Shown piece by piece: positions 1 through 5,124 of a DNA stretch of 5,124 nucleotides. The notes beneath the pieces were generated by a model, which made no database searches, was not told where the DNA came from, and saw only the letters and a program-made list of their open reading frames with translations. The stretch comes from an uncultured Eubacteriales bacterium (GTDB lineage: Bacteria > Bacillota > Clostridia > Oscillospirales > UBA644), in contig CAKSPP010000108.1 in NCBI GenBank assembly GCA_934481505.1, positions 1 through 5,124 on the forward strand, given 5' to 3'. A program made the position numbers and the translations under genes. How positions within the stretch are numbered: the stretch's first letter is position 1; each line of letters starts with the position of its first letter.

Positions 1-1784
1 TCCTTGGTCACGAGAGCAACAAGGATTCCGACAGCGATTCCGAGAAGATAGATCCCTATCATAATAAGGCCGCTGTAATTCGGGAAGAAGTTCTGAATAA
101 AGAAGCCGTATATCGGCAATTTGGCGGTACAGCTCATAAACGGCGTAAGAATTACCGTCATTCTTCTGTCTCTCTGAGACGGAAGAGTTCGACTTGCCAT
201 AACTCCGGGAACGGTGCAACCGAACCCTATCAGCATAGGAACGATACTTCTTCCGGAAAGACCTATTTTCCGAAGAAGTTTATCGGTAACAAACGCAACT
301 CTCGCCATATAGCCGCTGTCTTCGAGAAGCGAAAGGAAAAAGAACAGCACAACTATTATCGGAACAAAGCTGACAACGCTGCCGACACCCGTAAATATTC
401 CGTCTATAATAAGAGAACGTACTGTTTCGTTTACGTTTACAGATATCAGAAAGCTGTTTACCATCTCGGTCAGACCGTCGATTCCCATTTGAAGAAGATT
501 TTGAAGGGAAGAACCGATAACATTGAAAGTAAGATAAAAAACAAGCCCCATTATCGCTATAAACGAGGGAATTGCGGTATATTTCCCGGTAAGTATCCTG
601 TCGATTTTGCGGCTGCGGATATGTTCCTTGCTTTCTTTCGGCTTTACGACCGTCTTATCGCAAAGACCCGTTATAAACGAAAACCGCATATCCGCTATTG
701 CGGCGGCTCTGTCAAGTCCGCTTTCCTCTTCCATCTGGACTATTATATGCTCGACGGTCTCCGTCTCGTTTTCGTCAAGTTTCAGGGCGTCAAGAACAAG
801 TTTATCGCCCTCTATCAGCTTTCCTGCGGCAAACCTTACGGGGATATCGGCTCTTACCGCATGGTCCTCAACAAGGTGCATTATACTGTGAATCGCACGG
901 TGAACGGCTCCCGTTCGGTCATCGTCCCGACAGAAATCGGTTCTTTTCGGTTTTTCAGCATATTTAGCGACATGAACGGCGTGTTTTATAAGTTCGTCAA
1001 CACCCTCGTTTTTACTTGCCGAAATCGGAACGACAGGAATTCCCAAAAGATTTTCCATATCGTTTATTCTGACGGTTCCTCCGTTGGAACGGACTTCGTC
1101 CATCATGTTCAGAGCAAGAACCATAGGAATATCGAGTTCCATAAGCTGAAGGGTCAGATAGAGATTTCTTTCGATATTCGTTGCGTCGACTATGTTTATT
1201 ATACCTTTCGGTTTTTCATCGAGAATAAACTGTCTGGAAACGATTTCCTCCGACGTATAAGGTGAAAGGGAATATATTCCGGGAAGGTCGGTGACCGAAG
1301 TATTATCATAACCTCTTATCGGTCCGCTTTTCCTGTCTACGGTAACTCCCGGAAAATTTCCGACATGCTGATTCGCACCGGTAAGCTGATTAAAGAGCGT
1401 CGTTTTTCCGCAGTTCTGGTTCCCGGCAAGAGCAAAGGTAAGAACCGTGCCTTTCGGCAAAGGTTTTTCTTCGCTTTTATCATGATAGATACCGTTTTCG
1501 CCGAGCCCCGGATGTTCCGCCGGAGAAAGTGAAATTTCCTGTTTTGCTTTCTCTTTTTTCTCGATTTTGCGAACTTCTATTTTTTCGGCGTCGGCAAGTC
1601 TGAGAGTAAGTTCATAGCTATGTATACGCAGCTCCATCGGGTCGCCCATCGGAGCAAACTTTTCAAGAGTTATTTCCGCTCCGGGAATAACGCCCATATC
1701 GAGAAAATGCTGTCGAAGACTGCCTTCGCCTCCGACAGTTTCGATAACCGCACTTTCCCCTGCTTTAAGATCTCTTAACGTCAT
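1..1784 (-). CDS. feoB: FeoA-FeoB fusion ferrous iron transporter (C-terminus beyond window)
   Basis: This is a GTP-dependent Fe(II) importer of the cytoplasmic membrane, with 594 codons visible and no stop before the left edge. Residues 1-74 form a FeoA/SH3-like domain (starts MTLRDLKAGE, contains FLDMGVIPG). A charged linker follows (about 75-113). The FeoB G domain comes next: G1 GNQNCGKT (121-128), G2 threonine T148 in GVTVD, G3 DLPG (166-169), G4 NMMD (226-229) and G5 SAS (255-257). Residues 265-395 fit the helical GDI-like region. The membrane part starts near 400 and shows SLLEDSGYMAR (484-495), the GFGCTVP cysteine C523 and PFMSC with C552, the paired Gate motifs of FeoB. Roughly 200 residues appear to be missing off the edge. 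Start: ATG at 1784 has GGGGAG about 7 bases upstream; an in-frame ATG at 1799 would add five residues (MGRKI) but has a poorer site. Family assignment is firm. It is probably co-transcribed with the NSS transporter gene 64 bases upstream. Confidence 0.95.
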   Translation of the reverse strand, partial: MTLRDLKAGESAVIETVGGEGSLRQHFLDMGVIPGAEITLEKFAPMGDPMELRIHSYELTLRLADAEKIEVRKIEKKEKAKQEISLSPAEHPGLGENGIYHDKSEEKPLPKGTVLTFALAGNQNCGKTTLFNQLTGANQHVGNFPGVTVDRKSGPIRGYDNTSVTDLPGIYSLSPYTSEEIVSRQFILDEKPKGIINIVDATNIERNLYLTLQLMELDIPMVLALNMMDEVRSNGGTVRINDMENLLGIPVVPISASKNEGVDELIKHAVHVAKYAEKPKRTDFCRDDDRTGAVHRAIHSIMHLVEDHAVRADIPVRFAAGKLIEGDKLVLDALKLDENETETVEHIIVQMEEESGLDRAAAIADMRFSFITGLCDKTVVKPKESKEHIRSRKIDRILTGKYTAIPSFIAIMGLVFYLTFNVIGSSLQNLLQMGIDGLTEMVNSFLISVNVNETVRSLIIDGIFTGVGSVVSFVPIIVVLFFFLSLLEDSGYMARVAFVTDKLLRKIGLSGRSIVPMLIGFGCTVPGVMASRTLPSQRDRRMTVILTPFMSCTAKLPIYGFFIQNFFPNYSGLIMIGIYLLGIAVGILVALVTK

Positions 1785-1822
1785 TATTTTTCTCCCCATA
1801 CATTTTCTCTCTTTTTGTCGGT

Positions 1823-1846
1823 AAAGCACACCTTTCGGAGTGCTTT
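1823..1846 (-). terminator. GAAA-capped hairpin between NSS gene and feoAB; possible weak terminator or processing site
   Basis: Seen directly: on the minus strand AAAGCAC and GTGCTTT pair perfectly, then one T-T mismatch, then CC/GG closing a GAAA tetraloop. The structure begins two bases after the NSS stop codon. The 3' side ends in only three T before ACC, so as a minus-strand terminator it is weak; on the plus strand the following TTTTATT is better, but no plus-strand gene ends here. The inference is a partial terminator or mRNA-end stabiliser that lets some transcription reach feoAB. Confidence 0.4.
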
Positions 1847-1848
1847 TA

Positions 1849-3207
1849 TTATCCTATGAGACCTATAACGAAAATTGCGATTATAAGTATCGGAAGAACG
1901 CACAAAAAGTACCATTTCATCCAGGAAGCGACTTTGATACCCTTGCCGAGGTTTGCTTCTTTCTGATAGTTCTTAAAGCCCCAGCCGAAACGGGTAACGC
2001 AGAAAAGAAGATAAACAAGAGAGCCGAGAGGAAGCAGTATGTTGCTTACGAGGAAGTCCTCGCTGTCGAGAATATCTTTTCCCGCAATCGGGTGAAAACC
2101 GCTTAAAACATTATATCCGAGAACACACGGGATACTTGCTATAAGAAGAATTATTCCGTTTATCAGAGCCGCTTTTTTTCTGCTCCAACCGAAGTTATCT
2201 ATACACGACGCCATTATGTTTTCGAAAACGGCGATAACGGTCGAGAACGACGCGAAAGTCATAAATAAGAAAAAGAGACTTCCCCAAATTCTTCCGCCCG
2301 CCATATTGACAAAAACGTTCGGGAGCGTTACGAATATAAGGCTCGGACCCGCGTTTACTTCAACGCCGTAAGAGAAGCACGCGGGAAAAATAATAAGACC
2401 CGCGGCAATGGCGACAAAGGTATCGAGAGCACATATTCTCGCACCCTCGCTCATGAGAGTGTGGTCTTTGCTCATATAGCTGCCGAAAATTTCCATTGCG
2501 GCAATTCCGAGGCTCAAAGTAAAGAACGCCTGGTTCATTGCGGAGGCGATAACATTGCCGAGACCGACCGCCTTTACGTTATCGAGATTCGGGACAAGAT
2601 AGAAGCTTAAACCCTCTTTTGCACCCGAAAGAGTAAAGCTGTGGATTGCAAGAATAACGATAAGCACCAAAAGGGCGGTCATCATTACTTTACTTACTCT
2701 TTCAAGACCTTTCTGAACACCGACGCTGCAAATTAGAATTCCGGCAACGACGGTAATTGCCATCCAAATACCCATTTCGGTCGGGTTTGCAAGCATATCG
2801 GTAAAGACCTGTCCGCTCGCTTCGGCGGACATTCCCGAAGTAAACGTTCCCGTTGCAAACTTGAAGAAATAGTTTAACATCCAGCCCGAAACGGTCGTAT
2901 AATACATCATAAGCAGGTAGCAGCCGATAACCGCGAACCAGCCGTGGATATGCCATTTTGCTTTCGGCTTTTCAAGCGTTTTATAGGCAAGAACCGCACT
3001 TTTGCGAGAAGCTCTGCCGACCGCAAGTTCCATTGTAAGAACGGGAAGCCCCATAATTACAAGCATGATAAGATATATCAGGACGAAAATTCCGCCGCCG
3101 TTCTGACCGACAATAAACGGAAAACGCCAGACATTTCCTATTCCTATTGCACAGCCTGCCGAAACGAGAAGGAATCCAAGTCTTGATTTGAAAGATTCTC
3201 TTTCCAT
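1849..3207 (-). CDS. Sodium-dependent transporter, NSS/SNF family (11 TM, probable amino acid importer)
   Basis: This 452-residue integral membrane protein belongs to the LeuT-fold neurotransmitter:sodium symporter family, which imports amino acids or related small molecules with Na+. TM1 carries the family signature GCAIGIGNVWRFPF (18-31), followed by NGGG (36-39). The broken TM6 is visible as NQAFFTLSLG (225-234) and then AAMEIFGSYM. GPSLIFVTLP follows at 287-296, and TM8 has FASFST (318-323), whose S322/T323 align with the Na2-site hydroxyls. R28 and D384 are candidates for the extracellular gate pair. Hydrophobic segments are near 10-34, 40-66, 87-115, 145-163, 172-190, 216-243, 255-280, 305-333, 345-370, 385-405 and 430-450. 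Eleven helices is usual for bacterial members such as Tyt1 and MhsT. Start: ATG at 3207 with GGGGGA six to seven bases upstream and a strong promoter above it. Substrate cannot be read from sequence; E239 in TM6 is unusual against LeuT. Confidence 0.95.
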   Translation of the reverse strand: MERESFKSRLGFLLVSAGCAIGIGNVWRFPFIVGQNGGGIFVLIYLIMLVIMGLPVLTMELAVGRASRKSAVLAYKTLEKPKAKWHIHGWFAVIGCYLLMMYYTTVSGWMLNYFFKFATGTFTSGMSAEASGQVFTDMLANPTEMGIWMAITVVAGILICSVGVQKGLERVSKVMMTALLVLIVILAIHSFTLSGAKEGLSFYLVPNLDNVKAVGLGNVIASAMNQAFFTLSLGIAAMEIFGSYMSKDHTLMSEGARICALDTFVAIAAGLIIFPACFSYGVEVNAGPSLIFVTLPNVFVNMAGGRIWGSLFFLFMTFASFSTVIAVFENIMASCIDNFGWSRKKAALINGIILLIASIPCVLGYNVLSGFHPIAGKDILDSEDFLVSNILLPLGSLVYLLFCVTRFGWGFKNYQKEANLGKGIKVASWMKWYFLCVLPILIIAIFVIGLIG

Positions 3208-3209
3208 AA

Positions 3210-3224
3210 TTTTCCCCCGGAAAA
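3210..3224 (-). promoter_or_regulatory. Ribosome binding site of NSS gene inside a small inverted repeat
   Basis: On the minus strand TTTTCC, a GGG loop and GGAAAA form a 6-bp inverted repeat that contains the Shine-Dalgarno run GGGGGA (3213-3218), ending two bases before the start codon. The predicted leader is only about 26 bases, so the hairpin would occupy most of it. A three-base loop and four A-T pairs make it marginal; the ribosome binding site is secure, its sequestration is speculation. Confidence 0.35.
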
Positions 3225-3239
3225 ATATTTATTATATAT

Positions 3240-3268
3240 ATTGTACCTTAATAACATAAAAATGTCAA
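3240..3268 (-). promoter_or_regulatory. Sigma-A promoter for the NSS transporter (and possibly feoAB)
   Basis: Read on the minus strand, TTGACA (3263-3268, six of six consensus) is followed by exactly 17 bases and TACAAT (3240-3245, five of six). Transcription would begin near 3233, giving a leader of about 26 bases before the ATG at 3207. It is the closest match to consensus in the window. No recognisable Fur or DtxR operator overlaps it; the surrounding sequence is simply AT-rich. Confidence 0.75.
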
Positions 3269-3276
3269 GAATATAG

Positions 3277-3292
3277 GGGGCTTTTCAGCCCC
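3277..3292 (-). terminator. Hairpin after the kinase-like gene; probable weak terminator
   Basis: On the minus strand GGGGCT and AGCCCC pair perfectly around a GAAA tetraloop, five bases after the stop codon of the kinase-like gene and just upstream of the NSS promoter. The sequence after the stem is CTATATTCTT, U-rich but not a clean U-tract. Position and GC-rich stem favour a transcription end point separating the two genes; termination efficiency is uncertain. Confidence 0.45.
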
Positions 3293-3297
3293 ATGAT

Positions 3298-4038
3298 TTA
3301 CACCGTTTTTTTCTTAAACTTTTTCGCGTTTTTCTTAATAAACCCGAGCATATAGCCGTATCGGGTTTTAATGAATCGGACGCTGAAAATATTTCCGTCG
3401 ACCGCCTTATCGAGATACTGTCTTGCGGGGTGGTCTTCTTCCGTTTTTCTTTTTGCGAGTTCGAGCATTCCGATAATGCCGTTCATCGGAGTTCTTATTT
3501 CATGGGACATTCGGAAAAGAAAGCTTGTTTTGAAGTGGCTTTCCTCTTCGGTGTTTTTTAATTTTTCCTCATATTCCTGCTCTTTTTTATATTCGTCGGT
3601 GATATCCTTGAAAAGGAAAATATCGAAGTTGTCGTCGTGGCATCTTACCGCGGTAAGCGTCGTCATTTTGCCGTTTTTCATTTCAATTTCGGCGGAAAGC
3701 GGCGTTTTGCCGTCCCACACGCCGTATTTTCTGAAAAAGGCATATCCCTTTTCGGGTTCTTTCATTGCACGGAAAAGCTCGGTATCGTCGCGGGAGAAAG
3801 CCTCGTCCGTAATTCCGAAAAGTCCCTCCGTATTTCCGACGGTGGCAACGGGAAACGAATCTTCTCTCCTTACCAGAAGACAAACCTCGTCTTCCCTGTA
3901 AAGAAATTCGCGAATCATTATTCCCTCGGTATTATGCAAAAATGTTTTCTTCTTTTTCTTCGCCGAGAACAGTAAGGATATCGGAAATACCGCCCATATA
4001 AAAGCCGCCGTATATACGCACGAAAAGGACAGGCACAT
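3298..4038 (-). CDS. Truncated sensor histidine kinase: PAS-like region plus HisKA phospho-acceptor, no ATPase domain
   Basis: The 246-residue frame has a hydrophobic segment (about 8-25) followed by five lysines, a PAS-like region (about 57-148, ending FLFKDITDEY), a charged helix (148-168) and a HisKA dimerisation/phospho-acceptor segment. The latter holds RMSHEIRTPMNG with H179 as the phospho-accepting histidine. Normal kinases continue into a second HisKA helix and an HATPase_c domain with N, G1, F and G2 boxes. Here the homology stops around AVD (212-214), and the last 32 residues are an unrecognised basic tail rich in lysine. The alternative frames of the tail show no ATPase motif, so this looks like deletion or replacement, not a simple frameshift. 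It may be a decaying pseudogene or a phospho-acceptor that relies on another kinase. Two starts are possible: ATG 4038 (GAGG ten bases upstream, adds the membrane segment) or ATG 3918 (GAGG five bases upstream, begins MIREFLYRED). The choice is unresolved. Confidence 0.7.
   Translation of the reverse strand: MCLSFSCVYTAAFIWAVFPISLLFSAKKKKKTFLHNTEGIMIREFLYREDEVCLLVRREDSFPVATVGNTEGLFGITDEAFSRDDTELFRAMKEPEKGYAFFRKYGVWDGKTPLSAEIEMKNGKMTTLTAVRCHDDNFDIFLFKDITDEYKKEQEYEEKLKNTEEESHFKTSFLFRMSHEIRTPMNGIIGMLELAKRKTEEDHPARQYLDKAVDGNIFSVRFIKTRYGYMLGFIKKNAKKFKKKTV
3340..3368. repeat. Inverted repeat inside the 3' end of the kinase-like gene
   Basis: AAACCCGA (3340-3347) and TCGGGTTT (3361-3368) are perfect 8-base inverted arms separated by 13 bases. 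They lie in the unrecognised tail, 40 or more bases before the stop codon. On the minus-strand transcript the stem is followed by ATTAAG, resembling a degenerate terminator. This fits the idea that the tail was once non-coding sequence joined to a broken kinase, but chance cannot be excluded. Confidence 0.4.
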
Positions 4039-4046
4039 GCCTGTCC
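4023..4046 (-). terminator. Terminator-like hairpin overlapping the 5' end of the kinase-like gene; possible attenuator
   Basis: On the minus strand GGACAGGC (4039-4046) and GCCTGTCC (4027-4034) form a perfect, GC-rich 8-bp stem with a four-base ATGT loop, directly followed by TTTT (4023-4026). This is the shape of an intrinsic terminator, yet no minus-strand gene ends upstream of it. The ATG at 4038 lies in the loop. It could attenuate transcription of the kinase-like gene (if translation starts at 3918) or gate initiation at 4038. Confidence 0.45.
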
Positions 4047-4074
4047 GACCTCGGGAATATAAAAATATATAATT

Positions 4075-4104
4075 ATTATAATATAATTACCTATTATAAA
4101 ACAA
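4075..4104 (-). promoter_or_regulatory. Candidate promoter for the kinase-like gene
   Basis: Minus-strand TATAAT (4075-4080) is a perfect -10 with TTGTTT (4099-4104) 18 bases upstream as a weak -35. A second TATAAT lies at 4093-4098 with no well-spaced -35. Start of transcription would be near 4068, about 20 bases before the terminator-like hairpin. The region is extremely AT-rich, so a TATAAT match alone is weak evidence. Confidence 0.35.
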
Positions 4105-4182
4105 CCGCTTTTTTCAAATTCTTACACAATTTTTCAGTACATTATGAGACTTTTGCTGTCATTTTTTCGGCAAAATTGTATT

Positions 4183-4197
4183 GCAACCGTTACTTGC
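4183..4197 (+). repeat. 15-base near-palindrome, copy 1 (possible operator)
   Basis: GCAACCGTTACTTGC matches the copy at 4318 at 13 of 15 positions. The ends form an imperfect dyad (GCAAC versus CTTGC, one mismatch). It lies about 75 bases upstream of the plus-strand -35. A DNA-binding role is inferred only from recurrence, symmetry and position. Confidence 0.35.
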
Positions 4198-4272
4198 ATT
4201 TGTTAAAATATACGCACTAAAAGCACAAAACTTCCACTTTTTCCGTTAATTTCAAGGAAATTTTTACCGTAC

Positions 4273-4301
4273 TTGATAAATTTCAAAAAAGCGTGTATAA
4301 T
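4273..4301 (+). promoter_or_regulatory. Sigma-A promoter for the XRE-GlmM gene
   Basis: TTGATA (4273-4278, five of six) and TATAAT (4296-4301, six of six) are separated by exactly 17 bases. Transcription would begin near 4308, leaving a leader of about 110 bases before the ATG at 4418. That leader contains GGTT-TCGC-AACC, the second 15-base dyad and the GTAAA/TTTAC dyad, giving room for autoregulation by the encoded DNA-binding domain. Confidence 0.65.
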
Positions 4302-4317
4302 ACCGTTAAAAGGTTTC

Positions 4318-4332
4318 GCAACCGTAAGTTGC
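4318..4332 (+). repeat. 15-base near-palindrome, copy 2 (possible operator)
   Basis: GCAACCGTAAGTTGC is a perfect 5-base dyad (GCAAC and GTTGC around CGTAA) located about 17 bases downstream of the plus-strand -10, a position where a bound repressor would block transcription. It overlaps a second small hairpin, GGTT-TCGC-AACC at 4312-4323. Related ACCGT-containing sequence recurs at 4266, 4302 and 4367. Confidence 0.4.
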
Positions 4333-4417
4333 CGAAAATTTCCATTTTTTGTTGGTAGTAAAAGTTTACCGTTTCGGATATAATCGGCAGGAAAACGCAA
4401 GAAAGGACACAAAAACA

Positions 4418-5124
4418 ATGACACTCGGAAAGAAAATTTTCACTTTACGCACCGCCGCACGCATTTCACAGGAGATGCTCGCGGAAAAACTCGACGTTTC
4501 CCGTCAGTCGGTATCAAAATGGGAAATGGATCAGGCAGTGCCGCAAATAGACAAAGTTTTGCTTTTATGCGATCTGTTTTCCGTTTCCTGCGACACCCTG
4601 CTTCGCGAAGACGCCGAAATTTACGGAGACATTCCCGGAAAGACATCGGCAATAAACAAAACCGACGGGCAGAATAAATATTTCGGAACGGACGGTTTCA
4701 GAGGAGAAGCAAATATCACCCTGACTTCCGATCAGGCATATAAAGTCGGAAGATTTCTCGGCTGGTATTTTTCCTCTCCCCTTTCGGGCTTTCACACCCC
4801 GTCATACCGCCCGAAAATCGTTATCGGAAAGGACACACGCCGTTCAAGTTATATGTTTGAATACGCTCTTGCCGCAGGGCTTACGGCGTCGGGAGCGGAC
4901 GCATATATGCTCCATGTAATAACAACTCCCGGTGTTGCGTTCGTCACACGCCGCGACGGTTTTGATTGCGGAATAATGATAACCGCGTCGCACAATCCGT
5001 TTTACGATAACGGCATTAAAGTATTAAATTCAAAAGGCGAAAAAATCGGCGACGACATCACCCTTTTAATAGAAGCATATCTTGACGGCGACCTCAAAAA
5101 AATAGGGATAGACGAAGAAGATTT
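4418..5124 (+). CDS. glmM: XRE-family helix-turn-helix domain fused to phosphoglucosamine mutase (C-terminus beyond window)
   Basis: A single open frame of 235 visible codons joins two domains. Residues 3-62 are a Cro/C1-type HTH: SQEMLAEKLDVSRQSVSKWE (17-36) contains both helices of the motif, and FSVSCDTLL (54-62) is the usual end of this domain in clostridial XRE regulators. A linker (63-85) leads to a GlmM N-terminal region: KYFGTDGFRGEAN (87-99), GKDTRRSS (137-144) and the catalytic phosphoserine loop TASHNP (189-194, S191). GlmM converts glucosamine-6-phosphate to glucosamine-1-phosphate for UDP-GlcNAc and cell-wall synthesis. The Mg2+-binding loop and remaining domains lie off the right edge; the whole protein would be near 530 residues, versus about 450 for ordinary GlmM. 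Start: ATG 4418 with AAAGGA ten bases upstream. No ATG, GTG or TTG stands near the domain junction in frame, so separate translation of GlmM is unlikely. Enzyme family is clear; the regulatory role of the HTH is inference. Confidence 0.9.
   Translation, partial: MTLGKKIFTLRTAARISQEMLAEKLDVSRQSVSKWEMDQAVPQIDKVLLLCDLFSVSCDTLLREDAEIYGDIPGKTSAINKTDGQNKYFGTDGFRGEANITLTSDQAYKVGRFLGWYFSSPLSGFHTPSYRPKIVIGKDTRRSSYMFEYALAAGLTASGADAYMLHVITTPGVAFVTRRDGFDCGIMITASHNPFYDNGIKVLNSKGEKIGDDITLLIEAYLDGDLKKIGIDEED

Larger units (their letters stand above)
4039..4417. other. AT-rich divergent intergenic region between kinase-like gene and XRE-GlmM gene
   Basis: No convincing gene is present in these roughly 380 bases. 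The region holds a candidate minus-strand promoter (4075-4104), a strong plus-strand promoter (4273-4301) and a second TATAAT at 4379-4384 without a good -35. Several small dyads are also present: TTTTGC/GCAAAA at 4151-4156 and 4170-4175; AATTTC/GAAATT at 4248-4253 and 4257-4262, just upstream of the plus promoter; GTAAA-AG-TTTAC at 4358-4369, just upstream of the second -10. It also contains two copies of a 15-base near-palindrome. The dyads are plausible operator sites, though the low GC content makes short A/T dyads cheap. Confidence 0.6.

Noticed and set aside
489..1265. 258-codon plus-strand open frame
   Set aside because: It lies entirely antisense to feoB, whose domains and motifs are unmistakable. 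The translated product is rich in aromatic and basic residues with no recognisable domain, and it has no promoter.
3208..3262. Fur or DtxR-type operator at the NSS/feoAB promoter
   Set aside because: Only loose AT-rich symmetry (TTATTA ... TAATAA) is present; it does not match a known iron-regulator box well enough to report as a site.
3371..3901. 176-codon plus-strand frame opposite the kinase-like gene
   Set aside because: It is a serine-rich mirror of the kinase frame, whose H-box and PAS-like region identify the true coding strand.
4379..4384. TATAAT as a main promoter for XRE-GlmM
   Set aside because: No acceptable -35 lies 16-18 bases upstream and there is no extended -10 TG; the promoter at 4273-4301 is far better. 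Kept only as a possible secondary start.
4203..4424. 73-codon minus-strand frame across the intergenic region
   Set aside because: It starts at GTG inside the XRE-GlmM start region, has no ribosome binding site I could see, covers the plus-strand promoter and leader, and shows no domain.
1..5124. CRISPR arrays, tRNA or rRNA genes, insertion sequences, phage or defence systems
   Set aside because: No regularly spaced repeats, cloverleaf sequences, transposase or integrase motifs, or terminal inverted repeats with target duplications were seen on either strand.

Overview
The window looks like a piece of a Clostridia (Firmicutes) chromosome, most likely from the Oscillospiraceae/Ruminococcaceae side. 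The basis is the protein families (FeoA-FeoB fusion, 11-helix NSS transporter, clostridial-style XRE domain, 'FGTDGFRG'-type GlmM), the codon use (many ATA, GGA, GCG, CCG and TCG codons) and the strong GGAG/AGGA ribosome binding sites. This is inference from sequence reading only; no database was searched.

Layout. Positions 1-1784 (minus) hold the first 594 codons of a ferrous iron transporter in which FeoA is fused to the N-terminus of FeoB; the C-terminus lies off the left edge. Positions 1849-3207 (minus) encode a complete sodium-coupled neurotransmitter:sodium symporter (NSS) family transporter with a near-consensus sigma-A promoter (3240-3268). A 64-base gap containing a GAAA-capped hairpin separates it from feoAB, so the two may form a leaky operon. 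Positions 3298-4038 (minus) encode a short sensor-kinase-like protein with a PAS-like region and an intact phospho-acceptor H-box but no ATPase domain. It ends in a lysine-rich tail and is either a remnant or a stand-alone phospho-acceptor. Positions 4039-4417 form an AT-rich divergent intergenic region with promoters in both directions, several dyads and a repeated 15-base near-palindrome. From 4418 to the right edge (plus) runs a gene that fuses an XRE/Cro-type DNA-binding domain to phosphoglucosamine mutase (GlmM).

The most unusual item is the XRE-GlmM fusion: a DNA-binding head on an enzyme of UDP-GlcNAc and peptidoglycan precursor synthesis, preceded by a leader with dyads it could bind. 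The second is the kinase fragment, whose upstream possible start codon sits in the loop of a perfect 8-bp hairpin followed by TTTT, a terminator-like structure at the very start of the gene. The NSS and Feo genes are both membrane importers; nothing in the sequence links them functionally to the other two genes.
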